Part shown: positions 32,629-42,108 of the stretch, piece after piece
Position numbering within the stretch: the stretch's first letter is position 1
Layout of the letters: the number at the start of each line of letters is the position of its first letter
Assembly: GCA_028722305.1 (NCBI GenBank)
Contig: JAQYHB010000033.1
Location: 1-64,000 of the forward strand
DNA length: 64,000 bases
Reading direction: 5' to 3'
From: Spirochaetales bacterium
GTDB taxonomy: Bacteria; Spirochaetota; Spirochaetia; Sphaerochaetales; Sphaerochaetaceae
Position numbers and translations under genes: made by a program
Notes under the pieces: model-generated
Told to the model about the DNA's origin: nothing
Seen by the model: only the letters and a program-made list of their open reading frames with translations
Database searches by the model: none

Positions 32629-34894
32629 CGTCTTCTTCCTTGTTCTCTTTCTTCTTCAGGACAGCCTTGAGGGTCACCTTTTCCTTGAAGCGGGGGATGG
32701 CGCTACGCACCGCCTTGTGGCGGATGAGGAAACAATAGTGGATTCTCGGGTCGCGCTGGAAGTCGTCGCCGATCGTCTGGGGTGTGATGTCCTCGATTTC
32801 GTAGTCCTCGTCAAGGAACGGAGCCAGGTGGAAGCGCCTGAAGTTGCAGGAGAAGATCAGCGTGCCGTCGGTGTCCAGGTGCATCATGCAGGCTTTGATC
32901 AGGTCCACATGGTCGCGTTGCACGTCGAACGAGTTCCTGCCCTTGCTGTTGCTGAAGGTCGGCGGGTCGCAGAAGATCAGGTCAAAGCGGTCGTAGGTGT
33001 CGTAAAGGAACTGCAGCACGTCGCTCCGATAGAAGAAATGGTTCATCGACGTGTAGCCGTTCAGCCGCATGTTCTGCTGTGCCCAGTCGAGGTACGTGCT
33101 CGAGGCGTCGACGCTGACAGTGGACAGGGCACCTCCCTTTGCGGCTTCGACAGTCGCGCTGCCCGTGTAGCAGAAGAGGTTCAGGAAGCGCTTGCCTTTG
33201 GCCATCTCGCAGATTTCGGCGCGGATGGGGCGGTGGTCCAAAAAGAGGCCGGTGTCCAGGTAGTCGCTGAAGTTGACCAGGAACTTGCATCCATTCTCAT
33301 GGACGATGAAGTACTTGCCGGTATCGTTGAACTTCATGTACTGCTTCTTGCCGCTCTGTCGGGAACGGGTCTTTACGAAGATCTTGTCGCGGTCGATGCC
33401 GGTGGCGCGTTCGGTCGCGTCGACCAAGTCCTGAAGCCTGCGCGCGGCGTCCTCCTCGGGGATTTCCTCCGGGGCCTCGTACTCGCTCAGGACGATCCAG
33501 TTCTTCTCGTACATGTCGATGGCTGCGTTGAACTCCGGCATGTCGGCATCATAGATGCGGTAGCAGGTGACCCCCTGCTTCTCCATCAACGGGACAATCG
33601 CATCCAGGTTCTTCTTCAGCCGGTTGTAGACCATCTGGGCGGTGTCGTTCAAGGGCTGCGCCAGGCGTTCCGCCTTGCGGGCCTCGGCACGGGCGGTGCG
33701 CTCGGCCTTTTCCTCCGCGCTGAAGACATAGTAGTGGGCAAGCTGGCAGGGGATGCCGCCATTGTTGACCGTGTTGGTGCGGTCCGGCTTCATGTCGACG
33801 TAGGAAAGCAGCTGCTGGTCGCCACAGAGGATGGCGATATGCCAGCCGAGGAAGAGGCTGGAGAACTTCTCGCCCATCTGCTGGTAGAGCAGCCGCATCG
33901 GTTCGTCGGCTTCCATGCGCACGCCGTACGGGGGATCGGTGATGACATAGCCACGGGGCGCGGGCACCTCGTCGGCGGTGATGTCGGTGAAGTCCTGCAC
34001 GCCGAAGGAAATCAGGTCGGCCACCCCAGCAGCCTGGGCATTGGCCTTGGCTATGCGGATAGCCTTCGGGCTGATGTCCCAGGCGTAGATCTTGATGTCG
34101 TTTTTCCGTCCTTCCTTGCTCTTGGCGACCAAATCGGCCTTGATGGACTCGAACAGTTCCTTGTCGTAGCCGGGAAGTTTCTGGAACGCGAAGGTCCTGC
34201 CCGGGGTGACGATGCCGGGAGCGGTGTCGCTGGCGATCAAGGCAGCCTCGATGGCGATGGTGCCGGCTCCGCAGAAAGGATCAAGCAAGACCGGTCTTTT
34301 CCCTGGCTCGTCGTCCAGCGCCTTTCTCCAGTCGCTTCTCCAGATGACCGCGGCGGCAAGGTATTCGGACAGGACCGCGTCGGTCACGTCGGTACGGTAG
34401 CCACGCTTGTACAGCGCCTTGCCGGAAAAGTCGACGTACCAGCAGATGTGCCCGTCATCCAGATGGAGGTGGAATGTGACATCCGGGTTCTCGACATCGA
34501 CTGACGGGCGCTCGCCATCATAGACGCTGCGGATGCGGTCGGCAATCGCATCCTTCAGCCTGATCGCGGCGAAATGGGAATTGTTCAGCCAATCGGTGTG
34601 CTTGACGGTCTCGGTGACCGAGAAGGAGAGCTGGGGGTTGATCCAGTCCTCCCAGGGAATACGCACGCTCGCGGCATACAGGTCGTCGGTCGATTCGATC
34701 CCGTCTTCCTCATAGAGGCCGAGGAGCACGCGGGTCGAGACCCTGCTGGTCAGACAAAAGGTGTAGGCCGCCTTCAGGTCGGCTTGGAATTCCACCCCTC
34801 CCACGAAAGGCTTGATGTCGGTGCAACCTGCCTGAGCCGCTTCTTCCTTGATGATGTCGCTCTGGTTTTGCGCGGATGTGACAAAAAAGATCAT
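32618..34894 (-). CDS. rlmKL: Bifunctional 23S rRNA methyltransferase RlmKL
   Basis: The 758-aa protein joins two methyltransferases that modify guanines of 23S rRNA. The N-terminal THUMP-RlmL part has LDPFCGAGTIAIEAALIA and ITDPPYGVRM. The C-terminal RlmK part has FLNLFCYTGSATVEAAKGG, SVDASSTYLDWAQQN and FDLIFCDPPTFSNS. Length is normal for the fused enzyme. Its start overlaps the hslO stop by 4 nt, and a C-terminal acidic/lysine tail (KKKENKEEDDDQ) precedes the CpXC gene. Confidence 0.92.
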   Translation of the reverse strand: MIFFVTSAQNQSDIIKEEAAQAGCTDIKPFVGGVEFQADLKAAYTFCLTSRVSTRVLLGLYEEDGIESTDDLYAASVRIPWEDWINPQLSFSVTETVKHTDWLNNSHFAAIRLKDAIADRIRSVYDGERPSVDVENPDVTFHLHLDDGHICWYVDFSGKALYKRGYRTDVTDAVLSEYLAAAVIWRSDWRKALDDEPGKRPVLLDPFCGAGTIAIEAALIASDTAPGIVTPGRTFAFQKLPGYDKELFESIKADLVAKSKEGRKNDIKIYAWDISPKAIRIAKANAQAAGVADLISFGVQDFTDITADEVPAPRGYVITDPPYGVRMEADEPMRLLYQQMGEKFSSLFLGWHIAILCGDQQLLSYVDMKPDRTNTVNNGGIPCQLAHYYVFSAEEKAERTARAEARKAERLAQPLNDTAQMVYNRLKKNLDAIVPLMEKQGVTCYRIYDADMPEFNAAIDMYEKNWIVLSEYEAPEEIPEEDAARRLQDLVDATERATGIDRDKIFVKTRSRQSGKKQYMKFNDTGKYFIVHENGCKFLVNFSDYLDTGLFLDHRPIRAEICEMAKGKRFLNLFCYTGSATVEAAKGGALSTVSVDASSTYLDWAQQNMRLNGYTSMNHFFYRSDVLQFLYDTYDRFDLIFCDPPTFSNSKGRNSFDVQRDHVDLIKACMMHLDTDGTLIFSCNFRRFHLAPFLDEDYEIEDITPQTIGDDFQRDPRIHYCFLIRHKAVRSAIPRFKEKVTLKAVLKKKENKEEDDDQ

Positions 34895-35835
34895 TTTTTC
34901 TCCTTGTCTGCTGGTTCATTCAGCAAACGCTCTAGTGCATCTTTCTCGAATGTGTACCGGGAGCCGCAGTTCCCGCAGGTCAATTCTAACGGAAAAGGTC
35001 CGTTCTTGAGAATATCCTCACGGGTATCCTCCGGCAGATGCTGGAGATAGCCTGCGAAACTTTCCTTGCTGCAGGGGCAGGAGAAGCCGACCATGCCGCT
35101 GTCCAGGTGCTGCGGCCTCAATTCGGCGCAGTGGACGTCGACGTAGGCTTGCATGCCGAGTCCGTTCTCCAGCCAGGCGCCGACCGGCTTCAGGTGGTTG
35201 CCTACCTCCTCGACTTGCTTGATCGCCTTCTCGTCGCAGCCCGGCATCAGCTGGAAGAACAGCCCGCCGGCTCCGGAGGGATGGCCATCCTTGTCGAACT
35301 GCATGGAAAGGTCTACCAGCGTGGGAATCTGCTCGCTCTGGTGGTAATAGAGCGCCAGGTCCTTGGCCAAGTTGCCGTACTCGATCATGATTTGCCCGGA
35401 GACCGGCTCACGATTGCCTTCTATCAGGCGGGTGACGGTAAGGAATCCCGGGCCGTACAGGGGGGAGAGGTTCGCATCCTTCAGCGGTTTGGCAAGCGGG
35501 ATGGGATTGTGGACCAGGCTGCCACGTACCGCTCCGCAGGCCCAAGCCTCGGCGGTGTAGCCCCCAATGGGGCCGCCGCACTCGACGGTCAGTTGCAGGC
35601 GGTCGTTGCCCTTCATCGAGCTTGCCATCAACAGGCTGGCGATATAGGCCTTGCCAAGCACCAGGGTCTCGAGCACCCCGGTATGGAGATTCGCCTGCAT
35701 CTCGTTGACGAGCCGGGTGGCGCCGATGGCAGTCAGACGGACCTGCCCGTCGCAGAGCAGATAGGTGTCTTTCGCGTCGGCAGGGATATGGTCCAGATGC
35801 TCCAGAACCTTGGAATCTAATGGTTGTTTGATCAT
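34891..35835 (-). CDS. hslO: Redox-regulated chaperone Hsp33
   Basis: This 314-aa holdase is activated by oxidation. It has conserved N-terminal blocks GQVRLTAIGATRLVNE and LGKAYIASLLMASSMKG, then GYTAEAWACGAVRG. The C-terminal zinc switch FSCPCSKESF plus LTCGNCGSRY provides four Cys (CxC and CxxC). First gene of hslO-rlmKL-CpXC. The ATG lies 6 nt after a -10 box and lacks a Shine-Dalgarno, so the mRNA is probably leaderless. Confidence 0.92.
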   Translation of the reverse strand: MIKQPLDSKVLEHLDHIPADAKDTYLLCDGQVRLTAIGATRLVNEMQANLHTGVLETLVLGKAYIASLLMASSMKGNDRLQLTVECGGPIGGYTAEAWACGAVRGSLVHNPIPLAKPLKDANLSPLYGPGFLTVTRLIEGNREPVSGQIMIEYGNLAKDLALYYHQSEQIPTLVDLSMQFDKDGHPSGAGGLFFQLMPGCDEKAIKQVEEVGNHLKPVGAWLENGLGMQAYVDVHCAELRPQHLDSGMVGFSCPCSKESFAGYLQHLPEDTREDILKNGPFPLELTCGNCGSRYTFEKDALERLLNEPADKEKK

Positions 35836-35841
35836 GGTGAC

Positions 35842-35895
35842 AATGTACTCGCCGAATCTGGCTTTGACAAGATTTGCGGGTGGTGTATCTAATAC
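35842..35895. promoter_or_regulatory. Divergent leaderless promoters of hslO and the SDR gene with overlapping -35 boxes
   Basis: Minus strand: TTGTCA (35865-35870), 17-nt spacer, TACATT (35842-35847), then 6 nt to the hslO ATG. Plus strand: TTGACA (35864-35869), 16-nt spacer, TATCTA (35886-35891, or TAATAC at 35890-35895), with the SDR ATG at 35900. The two -35 hexamers are the two strands of the same 7 bp, so the promoters cannot be occupied together. Confidence 0.65.
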
Positions 35896-35899
35896 CGGT

Positions 35900-36589
35900 A
35901 TGAGAGCTCACACCTATCTGCTAACGGGCGCCACCCGTCAGGGAAGACTGGGTTACCGGATTGCGCTTCGTTTCCTTGAGGAAGGGGACAACCTCGTCCT
36001 AGCCGTCCATCAGAGTGAAAGCGACCTTCCCGACCGGTTCCCCGGCCAAGTAAGGACCTGCCATGCCGATTTCTCCGACCCCACGTGCGTCATGCGGGTG
36101 TTGGACGAAGCAGGGCCGACGGATGGAATCGTCAACGCGGCCAGCGAGTTCCTATCCGCCCGATTCCAGCAGACGACGGCCAGGGATTTGCGGCGCAGCC
36201 TGGATATCCACGTGGTGGCTCCGTTCCTGCTCGCCCAAGGGTATGCGGCCCGTGGGGAGGGCTCCGCGATTGTCCATATCCTGGATTCCTACGCCTTGGC
36301 GGGAAAGGGTGGAAGGGAAGCCTACCGGCTGGCTAAGAGTGCCCTCGCCGGGGAGATCCGTCTGCTCGCTCCAGCTTTGGCTCCCCGGATCCGGATCAAC
36401 GGGGTCGCTCCGGGAATGATCATTCCTTCGCCGGGCGAAGAGGAGTTCGCCAAGCGGGAGGAAGCATCGTCACCGCTACGGAAACTTGCCACGGTGGATG
36501 ATGTCTATCAGGCAGTCCGCTACCTGCTCGGGGCCGCCTCGGTCACCGGCCAGACAATCTTTGTCGATTCCGGTGCTTTCCTTAGGTGA
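35900..36589 (+). CDS. Short-chain dehydrogenase/reductase, FolM/pteridine-reductase-like
   Basis: A 229-aa NAD(P)H-dependent oxidoreductase. It has a cofactor loop variant TGATRQGRLGYRIA, IVNAAS in place of NNAG, active-site YRLAKSAL (YxxxK), RINGVAPGMII and the closing FVDSGAF. The TGATRxGR-type loop is that of NADPH-dependent pteridine reductases such as FolM, so a dihydropterin substrate is plausible but unproven. Start ATG at 35900 without a Shine-Dalgarno, just downstream of the -10 box. Confidence 0.78.
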   Translation: MRAHTYLLTGATRQGRLGYRIALRFLEEGDNLVLAVHQSESDLPDRFPGQVRTCHADFSDPTCVMRVLDEAGPTDGIVNAASEFLSARFQQTTARDLRRSLDIHVVAPFLLAQGYAARGEGSAIVHILDSYALAGKGGREAYRLAKSALAGEIRLLAPALAPRIRINGVAPGMIIPSPGEEEFAKREEASSPLRKLATVDDVYQAVRYLLGAASVTGQTIFVDSGAFLR

Positions 36590-36608
36590 TGGACGCCCGG
36601 TTTTTCGG

Positions 36609-36614
36609 TATACT
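36609..36614 (+). promoter_or_regulatory. -10 box of a probable leaderless promoter for the sensor kinase gene
   Basis: TATACT at 36609-36614, 7 nt before the ATG at 36622. No Shine-Dalgarno lies in between and no clear -35 is visible. The surrounding TATACTGGAAAACATGA closely resembles TACACTGGAAACATGA at 28883. Confidence 0.45.
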
Positions 36615-36621
36615 GGAAAAC

Positions 36622-37908
36622 ATGAGGTTCCATCGCATGAGCAAAGACCAGAAGGAAAGGCTTCTGTTCCTTTCCCTGCTGGCGGCGGTTTTCATCATCC
36701 TGGTCGGGCTCGAGCTCTTCCTGACCCACGCCCTGTTGCAGAGCGAGACTCTGAAGATGCAGGGCGAGGCGGAGCGCGCCTTCAACACGGTCTACATGGA
36801 CCTGCAGGATGGGGGATCCGGCAAGGCGACGCGTACCATGCAGAACGAGCATGTCGCCGGCTTGGCGGTCTACAACTCGACTGGCAGGCGCATGCTGAGC
36901 TTGGGGGACACACCCTTGGTGCTTGACCTTGCTGCCAACCAATCCTCTTTTGGCCGGGACTTTGCCACCGGGGCAGTCAGCTACAATGCCAAGACGGGCA
37001 ACGTCGAGTATGTCCGCATGGCCCGCCTTTCCATCCTGATGAACACCGAGAACCTGTTCCTTTCGGAGAACGGGAACCTTTCCAATCCGATGGAATTTCC
37101 TGATGTGCTCTATCTGGTCATGGATGGGTCCGAGTACCATGCCCGCCTGGTGGGCACACGGTTCCTCGGTCTGTTCGCCGCGCTGGTAATCGGTGGCTTG
37201 TTCCTGATGGTGCTGCGCTTCTACCTTTCCAACCTTTCCTACCGACAGACGCTGAGCAAGCAGGAGAACCTGGTCAGCCTTGGACAGGCGGCCCGCACGC
37301 TGACCCACGAGATCAAGAACCCGCTGTCGGCAATCAAACTGCAACTCGCCATCCTGAAGAAGACGCTGCCGGACGACCAGAAAGGGCGGTTGGAAGTGCT
37401 TGACTGCGAGGTGGAGCGGCTGGTCCAGCTGACCAACAAGGTCAGCGATTTCCTCCGCAACCCGGTGGGCAGCCCCACTGTCATCGACCTTACCGACCTT
37501 TTCGCCCAGCTGGTAGCCACCTTCGGCAAGAAGATTCCCGTCATCTGCGAGGGAAAGCCAAACGTGCTGATGGATGCCGACCGGGCCCGGTCGGTGTTTG
37601 AGAACCTGCTGAAAAATGCGTTGGAGAGCACTTCCGACGGAAGGGATCCCAAAGTCGAGGTTTCCATCTTCCGCGACAAGCGGCAGATGGTGCACGTGCG
37701 GGTGATGGACCGGGGCGACGGCATCTCCAAGGAAAACGGGAAGAAGATCTTTGATCCCTTCTTCACGACGAAGATCCACGGCTCCGGTATCGGGCTTGCC
37801 ATCAGCCGCCAGTTTGTCAAGGCCCGCGGGGGCGATCTGACCCTTTCCAACCGGGAAGGGGGAGGCGCAGTAGCCGAAGTGGTCCTCCCGGCCAACCTGA
37901 AGGAGTGA
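36622..37908 (+). CDS. Membrane sensor histidine kinase, NtrB-like
   Basis: The 428-aa kinase has two membrane spans (about 14-36 and 186-208) framing a periplasmic sensor domain of about 150 residues. The H-box is LTHEIKNPLSAIKLQ, the N-box ENLLKNALE, with G-boxes RGDGISKENGKKIFDPFF and GSGIGLAI. It autophosphorylates on His and passes phosphate to the response regulator encoded 6 nt downstream. Signal unknown. The start at 36622 was chosen because of the adjacent -10 box; a start 12 codons earlier would be upstream of it. Confidence 0.88.
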   Translation: MRFHRMSKDQKERLLFLSLLAAVFIILVGLELFLTHALLQSETLKMQGEAERAFNTVYMDLQDGGSGKATRTMQNEHVAGLAVYNSTGRRMLSLGDTPLVLDLAANQSSFGRDFATGAVSYNAKTGNVEYVRMARLSILMNTENLFLSENGNLSNPMEFPDVLYLVMDGSEYHARLVGTRFLGLFAALVIGGLFLMVLRFYLSNLSYRQTLSKQENLVSLGQAARTLTHEIKNPLSAIKLQLAILKKTLPDDQKGRLEVLDCEVERLVQLTNKVSDFLRNPVGSPTVIDLTDLFAQLVATFGKKIPVICEGKPNVLMDADRARSVFENLLKNALESTSDGRDPKVEVSIFRDKRQMVHVRVMDRGDGISKENGKKIFDPFFTTKIHGSGIGLAISRQFVKARGGDLTLSNREGGGAVAEVVLPANLKE

Positions 37909-37914
37909 GACCCT

Positions 37915-39258
37915 ATGATGGTGTTGATTGTCGATGATGAGAAGAACATCCTCAGCCTGCTGCAGCAGTATCTGGAGATTGAGGGAATCCTGAGCGTCGG
38001 TGCGGAGAACGGACTTTCGGCGCAGCGGATGCTGAAGGAACGACCCTACGACGCCATGTTGGTCGATTTGAAAATGCCCGGCATGGACGGACTGGAGCTG
38101 ATCAGGTGGGCACGGAGCGAAGGGCTGCACTTGCCGATTATCATGATGAGCGCCCATGGCGAGATCGCCGACGCGGTCACCGCCCTAAAAGAAGGGGCTC
38201 AGGACTATGTCGTCAAACCCTTCGATCCTGAGGAGCTGGTGGCCAAGCTGAAGAAGCTGGTCGAGGCGCAGCAGGTGCAGGAGATGGTCGCCGGGGTGTC
38301 GTCAAGCGATGATGGCGGGGGCGCATTCATCGGGCAGAGCCCCCAGATCCAGAAGATCAAAGCCTTGATCCAGAGGATCCATGACTCCAACTCGACTGTC
38401 CTGATCACCGGCGAGAGCGGTACCGGGAAAGAGGTGGTTGCCCGCGCCATCCACGACGCCAGCCGTCAGAAGGATGGGCCTTTTGTCGCCATCAATATTG
38501 GTGGAGTCCCTGAGAATCTCCTGGAGAGCGAGCTGTTCGGCTACGAGAAGGGGGCTTTCACCGGAGCCGTGGCCCGCAAGAGCGGCAAATTCGAGCTGGC
38601 TGGTGGCGGCACGCTGTTTCTGGACGAGATTGGCGACATGCCCCTAGCCCTGCAGGTCAAGATCCTCAGGGTGCTGCAGGAACGGAAAATCACCAGGCTG
38701 GGTGGCACGACGCCGATGCCGATCAATGCCCGGATCGTGGCGGCGACCAACAAGGATCTGGAGAAGATGGTGCAGGAGGGAAAGTTCCGAGAGGATCTCT
38801 TCTACCGGCTCAACGTGGTGCGGATCCAGATTCCCCCCTTGCGGGAGCGTAAGGATGATATCCCGCTCCTAGCGGCCGGCATCCTCTCCCGCCTGAACGC
38901 CCAGGTGGGGCATAAGGTCAAGGGGTTCACCCCCGATGCCCTGCAGGCGCTGTGCGCCTATGATTTTTATGGAAACGTGAGAGAACTGGAAAACGTGTTG
39001 GAGCGCGCGGTCATCTTCTCCTCGGGAGATGAGATTGCCGTCGATGACCTGGATCTCCGCTCGGGAGCCTTCACCAAGGAGCAGAAGAGCGCTTCGGTGG
39101 ACAAGGAGGCCAAGAGCCTGAGGGATGTCGAGCAGGACGCGATCATCCAGTCGTTGCGCCGCTGGGAGGGCAACCGTACCAAGGCGGCCAAGGAGCTCGG
39201 TATTTCCCGCCGCACGCTGATCAACAAGATCCAGGAGTATGGATTGGAGGAACTGTGA
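37915..39258 (+). CDS. Sigma54-dependent response regulator, NtrC family
   Basis: A 447-aa activator with receiver domain (VLIVDDE, phospho-acceptor Asp51 in VDLKMPGMDG), AAA+ domain with Walker A GESGTGKE, the GAFTGA loop that contacts sigma54, Walker B LFLDEIGDMP, and a C-terminal Fis-type helix-turn-helix (RTKAAKELGISRRTLINKI). It activates sigma54 promoters when phosphorylated by the upstream kinase. Two adjacent ATGs (37915, 37918) are possible starts. Target promoters were not identified. Confidence 0.92.
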   Translation: MMVLIVDDEKNILSLLQQYLEIEGILSVGAENGLSAQRMLKERPYDAMLVDLKMPGMDGLELIRWARSEGLHLPIIMMSAHGEIADAVTALKEGAQDYVVKPFDPEELVAKLKKLVEAQQVQEMVAGVSSSDDGGGAFIGQSPQIQKIKALIQRIHDSNSTVLITGESGTGKEVVARAIHDASRQKDGPFVAINIGGVPENLLESELFGYEKGAFTGAVARKSGKFELAGGGTLFLDEIGDMPLALQVKILRVLQERKITRLGGTTPMPINARIVAATNKDLEKMVQEGKFREDLFYRLNVVRIQIPPLRERKDDIPLLAAGILSRLNAQVGHKVKGFTPDALQALCAYDFYGNVRELENVLERAVIFSSGDEIAVDDLDLRSGAFTKEQKSASVDKEAKSLRDVEQDAIIQSLRRWEGNRTKAAKELGISRRTLINKIQEYGLEEL

Positions 39259-40991
39259 TGGAACATTGGCAGATGGAGAGCCTGTACGGGAATGTTGATT
39301 CCCCGCGCTTTCAGGAAGACCTGAAGCGGGAAGTGGAGCTTGCCCGGAAGCTGCAGGCCGATTTGGAGGATCCCAGCCAGGATTTCGTGGAAACGCTGGA
39401 CCGCTACCAGGAAATCCTGGATATCGACGAGACCCTCGAGGCTTTCGCGAGCTGCATGCAGAGCACGGACACCAAAAGCGCCCTCTTCGCGAAGGGGGTG
39501 AGCCAGGCCGAGGAGGCGGCCCTTGCTGTCGATGATCTGGAAGTCCATATGTTGCTCTTCGTCCAGAGACGGAGGGACGAGGTCGCCGCGCTGACGAGAA
39601 AAGGGGGGAAGCTGGAGGCCTATGCCTTCGTCCTTGGCGAGATGCTCGAGCAAGCTGGCCATACGATGAGTCCCGAGCTGGAAAACCTTGCCAGCGATTT
39701 GGGGCGTTCCGGCACCGAAGCTTTCCGCAGGCTCCAGGACACCGTCAGTTCCCAGGCGGAAATCGAATGGGGTGACGGAAAACGGACCGGTACCCAGCTA
39801 CGCGGCTATGCCTTCAGCCCGGACCGAGAACTGCGCCGAATCGCCTTTGAACGGGAGATCGCCCTGTGGAAGGAGCATGCGCCGGCCTTCGCCGCTGCCC
39901 TCAATGGCGTCAAGGGCGCCACGATTACCTTGGACGGAAGAAGGGGCTGGAAGAGCCCGCTGGAGCGCTCGGTCAGCCAGTCCCGGCTTGATCCGCTCAC
40001 CTTCCATGCGCTGATCGATACCCTGAAGGAGAGCCTTCCGGTCTTCCGCCGCTACCTTGCCGTCAAGGCAAAGGCGCTCGGATTGGAGGAGCTGGCATTC
40101 TACGACCTGTTCGCCCCGGTAGGTGAAGGGAGTACCCGTTATACCTATGGGGAGGCCCAGGAGTTTGTCGTCAGGCAGGTTTCCGCCTTCTCGCCGAGGA
40201 TGGGCGGTTTCATGCAGGATGCATTCCGCAAGGGTTGGGTCGACCCGATGCCCCATGCCGGCAAGGTGGGCGGCGCCTTCGACACCGCCTTTCCTCTTTT
40301 CGGGGAGAGCCGCGTGCTTGCCAACTTTGACGGTACCTACAACGGGGTGTCGACCTTCGCCCATGAGCTGGGCCATGCCTTTCATGACAGCATCGTCCTG
40401 CCACTACCCAGCTTGCTGAGGACCTATCCGATGACATTGGCGGAGACCGCGTCGATTTTCAGCGAGTTCGTCACTCTCAAGGGCGCTCTGAAGGAAAGCA
40501 CCTCCAGAGGAGAGCGGGTGATGCTTGAGGACCAGTTCCTGCAGAACGCCTGCCAGGTCTGTGTCGACATCCTTTCCCGCTTCCTGTTCGAGGACGAGGT
40601 CTTCCGCCTGCGCAAAGAAGGGGAGATCCCGGTAGACACGCTCTGCGAGGTGATGGTCAAGGCGCAGAAAGATACCTATGGTCCGCTGGCGGTCTATCAT
40701 CCCTACATGTGGACGATGAAGAGCCATTACTACAGCAGCGATTTCAGCTATTACAACTATCCCTACGCTTTCGGGCAGCTCTTCGGACTGGGCCTCTACC
40801 GGGTCTACGAGGCGGATCCCGCCCATTTCGAGGAGAAGTACGTCACGTTGCTTTCCGCTACCGGCAGCCATGACGCGGCAACCTGCGCCGCGTCTATCGG
40901 CTTGGACATCAAGGACAAGCGGTTCTGGGAGGAAAGCGTCTCGGTCATCCAAGGCTTCGTGGAGGACTTTGCCCATGATTGTGCGAACTGA
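39258..40991 (+). CDS. M3-family oligoendopeptidase (PepF-like)
   Basis: A 577-aa cytoplasmic zinc peptidase with the HELGHAFHD zinc motif (HExxH) after TYNGVSTFA, the downstream Glu in AETASIFSEFVTLKG, and YYNYPYAFGQLFGLGLY at the C-terminal end, typical of the pepF/M3 family. It degrades short peptides. The ATG overlaps the regulator's stop (TGATG). The methyltransferase gene overlaps its 3' end by 17 nt. Confidence 0.9.
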   Translation: MEHWQMESLYGNVDSPRFQEDLKREVELARKLQADLEDPSQDFVETLDRYQEILDIDETLEAFASCMQSTDTKSALFAKGVSQAEEAALAVDDLEVHMLLFVQRRRDEVAALTRKGGKLEAYAFVLGEMLEQAGHTMSPELENLASDLGRSGTEAFRRLQDTVSSQAEIEWGDGKRTGTQLRGYAFSPDRELRRIAFEREIALWKEHAPAFAAALNGVKGATITLDGRRGWKSPLERSVSQSRLDPLTFHALIDTLKESLPVFRRYLAVKAKALGLEELAFYDLFAPVGEGSTRYTYGEAQEFVVRQVSAFSPRMGGFMQDAFRKGWVDPMPHAGKVGGAFDTAFPLFGESRVLANFDGTYNGVSTFAHELGHAFHDSIVLPLPSLLRTYPMTLAETASIFSEFVTLKGALKESTSRGERVMLEDQFLQNACQVCVDILSRFLFEDEVFRLRKEGEIPVDTLCEVMVKAQKDTYGPLAVYHPYMWTMKSHYYSSDFSYYNYPYAFGQLFGLGLYRVYEADPAHFEEKYVTLLSATGSHDAATCAASIGLDIKDKRFWEESVSVIQGFVEDFAHDCAN

Positions 40992-42105
40992 GAGCTTGGT
41001 GCAGGGCGGGCTCGCTCTGGCGAAGGATCCCGAGGGAAAGATCCTGCTGGTGGATGGCGCCTTGAGCGGGGAAACGGTTGACGCCCAGGTGGACCGGACT
41101 ACCGCCTCCGTCAGCTTCGCCCACGTGACCAACATCCTTTCCGCCAACCCTGACCGCGTCTTTCCTGCCTGTCCGGTCTACCAGGCCTGCGGGGGTTGCA
41201 ACCTCCAGCATCTGGCAAGCGACAAGCAGGCGGAGGTGAAGGATGCCCTGGTCAAGGAGAACCTGCGTCGGATTGCCAATGTGAAGGATATCCCCTCCGA
41301 TCCGGTGGCCTCAGGTCCGGCCTGGGGCTGGAGAATCCGCTGCCGGTTCCATGTCGACCTTGTCCATGGAAAGGTGGGGTTCCTGGCTTCCAAGAGCAAC
41401 CAGCTGGTTGCCTTGGACGACTGCCCGGTGCTGGTGGACTCGCTCCGGAACCTGTTGCAGGAAAAGAAACAGCTCCTTGTCGAGGGGCGGAAGGCGATGT
41501 TCCGGGGCAAGGGAACCCGTGGGTTCTTCGAGGTGGCTTGCTTCGCCGGGGACGATGGGGTCTCGTTTGACGAAAAGCCGGTCCATGTCTCGGTGGCGGG
41601 GGTCGATTTCCTGGTTTCCGGAAAAGTTTTCTTCCAGTCCAACCGCGAGGTGTTGCCTGCCATGGCTTCCTTCATCCGCCGGTGGGGAGAGGGAGACAGG
41701 ATCGTCGACCTGTACAGCGGGGTAGGTACCCTGAGCGCCTTCCTGGGGGAACGGGACCATGTGGCGCTTGTGGAGAAGAATCCTTCCTGCCGCGCCCTTG
41801 CCAGCAGGAACGTCCCGTGGGGCAAGGCCTTTACCGGGGATGCCGGCCGCTTCAAGGCCAGGGGTCCGATCGACCTGGTCCTGGTCGATCCCCCTCGGCT
41901 CGGGCTGGACAAGGGAGTTCCTTCCCTGATCGCCTCTTGGAAGCCGAGACGGATTCTGTACATGTCCTGCAACAGTGTGACGCTGGCCCGGGATGTTGCC
42001 CGTTTCCTGCAGGTAGGGTATGCTCCGAGAAGACTCGCGGTATTCGACATGTATCCCCAGACATGGGAGCAGGAAGCCTGCGTCGTGCTGGATCGGAAGG
42101 AGTGA
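40975..42105 (+). CDS. RlmD/TrmA-type (uracil-5-)RNA methyltransferase
   Basis: A 376-aa SAM-dependent methyltransferase of the RumA/TrmA family. It has an iron-sulfur cluster motif CPVYQACGGC (Cys66, 72, 75) with a further Cys in LDDCPVL, SAM-binding VDLYSGVGTLSAFL, VLVDPPRLGLD and the catalytic Cys in YMSCNSVTLARD. It methylates a uracil C5 in 23S rRNA or tRNA; which one cannot be told. The TRAM domain at the N-terminus is short. The ATG lies within the peptidase gene. Confidence 0.87.
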   Translation: MIVRTESLVQGGLALAKDPEGKILLVDGALSGETVDAQVDRTTASVSFAHVTNILSANPDRVFPACPVYQACGGCNLQHLASDKQAEVKDALVKENLRRIANVKDIPSDPVASGPAWGWRIRCRFHVDLVHGKVGFLASKSNQLVALDDCPVLVDSLRNLLQEKKQLLVEGRKAMFRGKGTRGFFEVACFAGDDGVSFDEKPVHVSVAGVDFLVSGKVFFQSNREVLPAMASFIRRWGEGDRIVDLYSGVGTLSAFLGERDHVALVEKNPSCRALASRNVPWGKAFTGDAGRFKARGPIDLVLVDPPRLGLDKGVPSLIASWKPRRILYMSCNSVTLARDVARFLQVGYAPRRLAVFDMYPQTWEQEACVVLDRKE

Positions 42106-42108
42106 GGT

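Noticed and set aside
32432-34504. 690-codon plus-strand open frame
   Set aside because: Antisense to rlmKL, which has complete methyltransferase motifs. The plus translation is Val/Asp/His-rich and matches nothing.
36520-38157. 545-codon minus-strand open frame
   Set aside because: Antisense to the histidine kinase and response regulator; a shadow frame.
37915-39258. Sigma54 promoters near the NtrC-type regulator
   Set aside because: I looked for GG-N10-GC elements upstream of nearby operons and found none convincing; the upstream regions show sigma70-like boxes.
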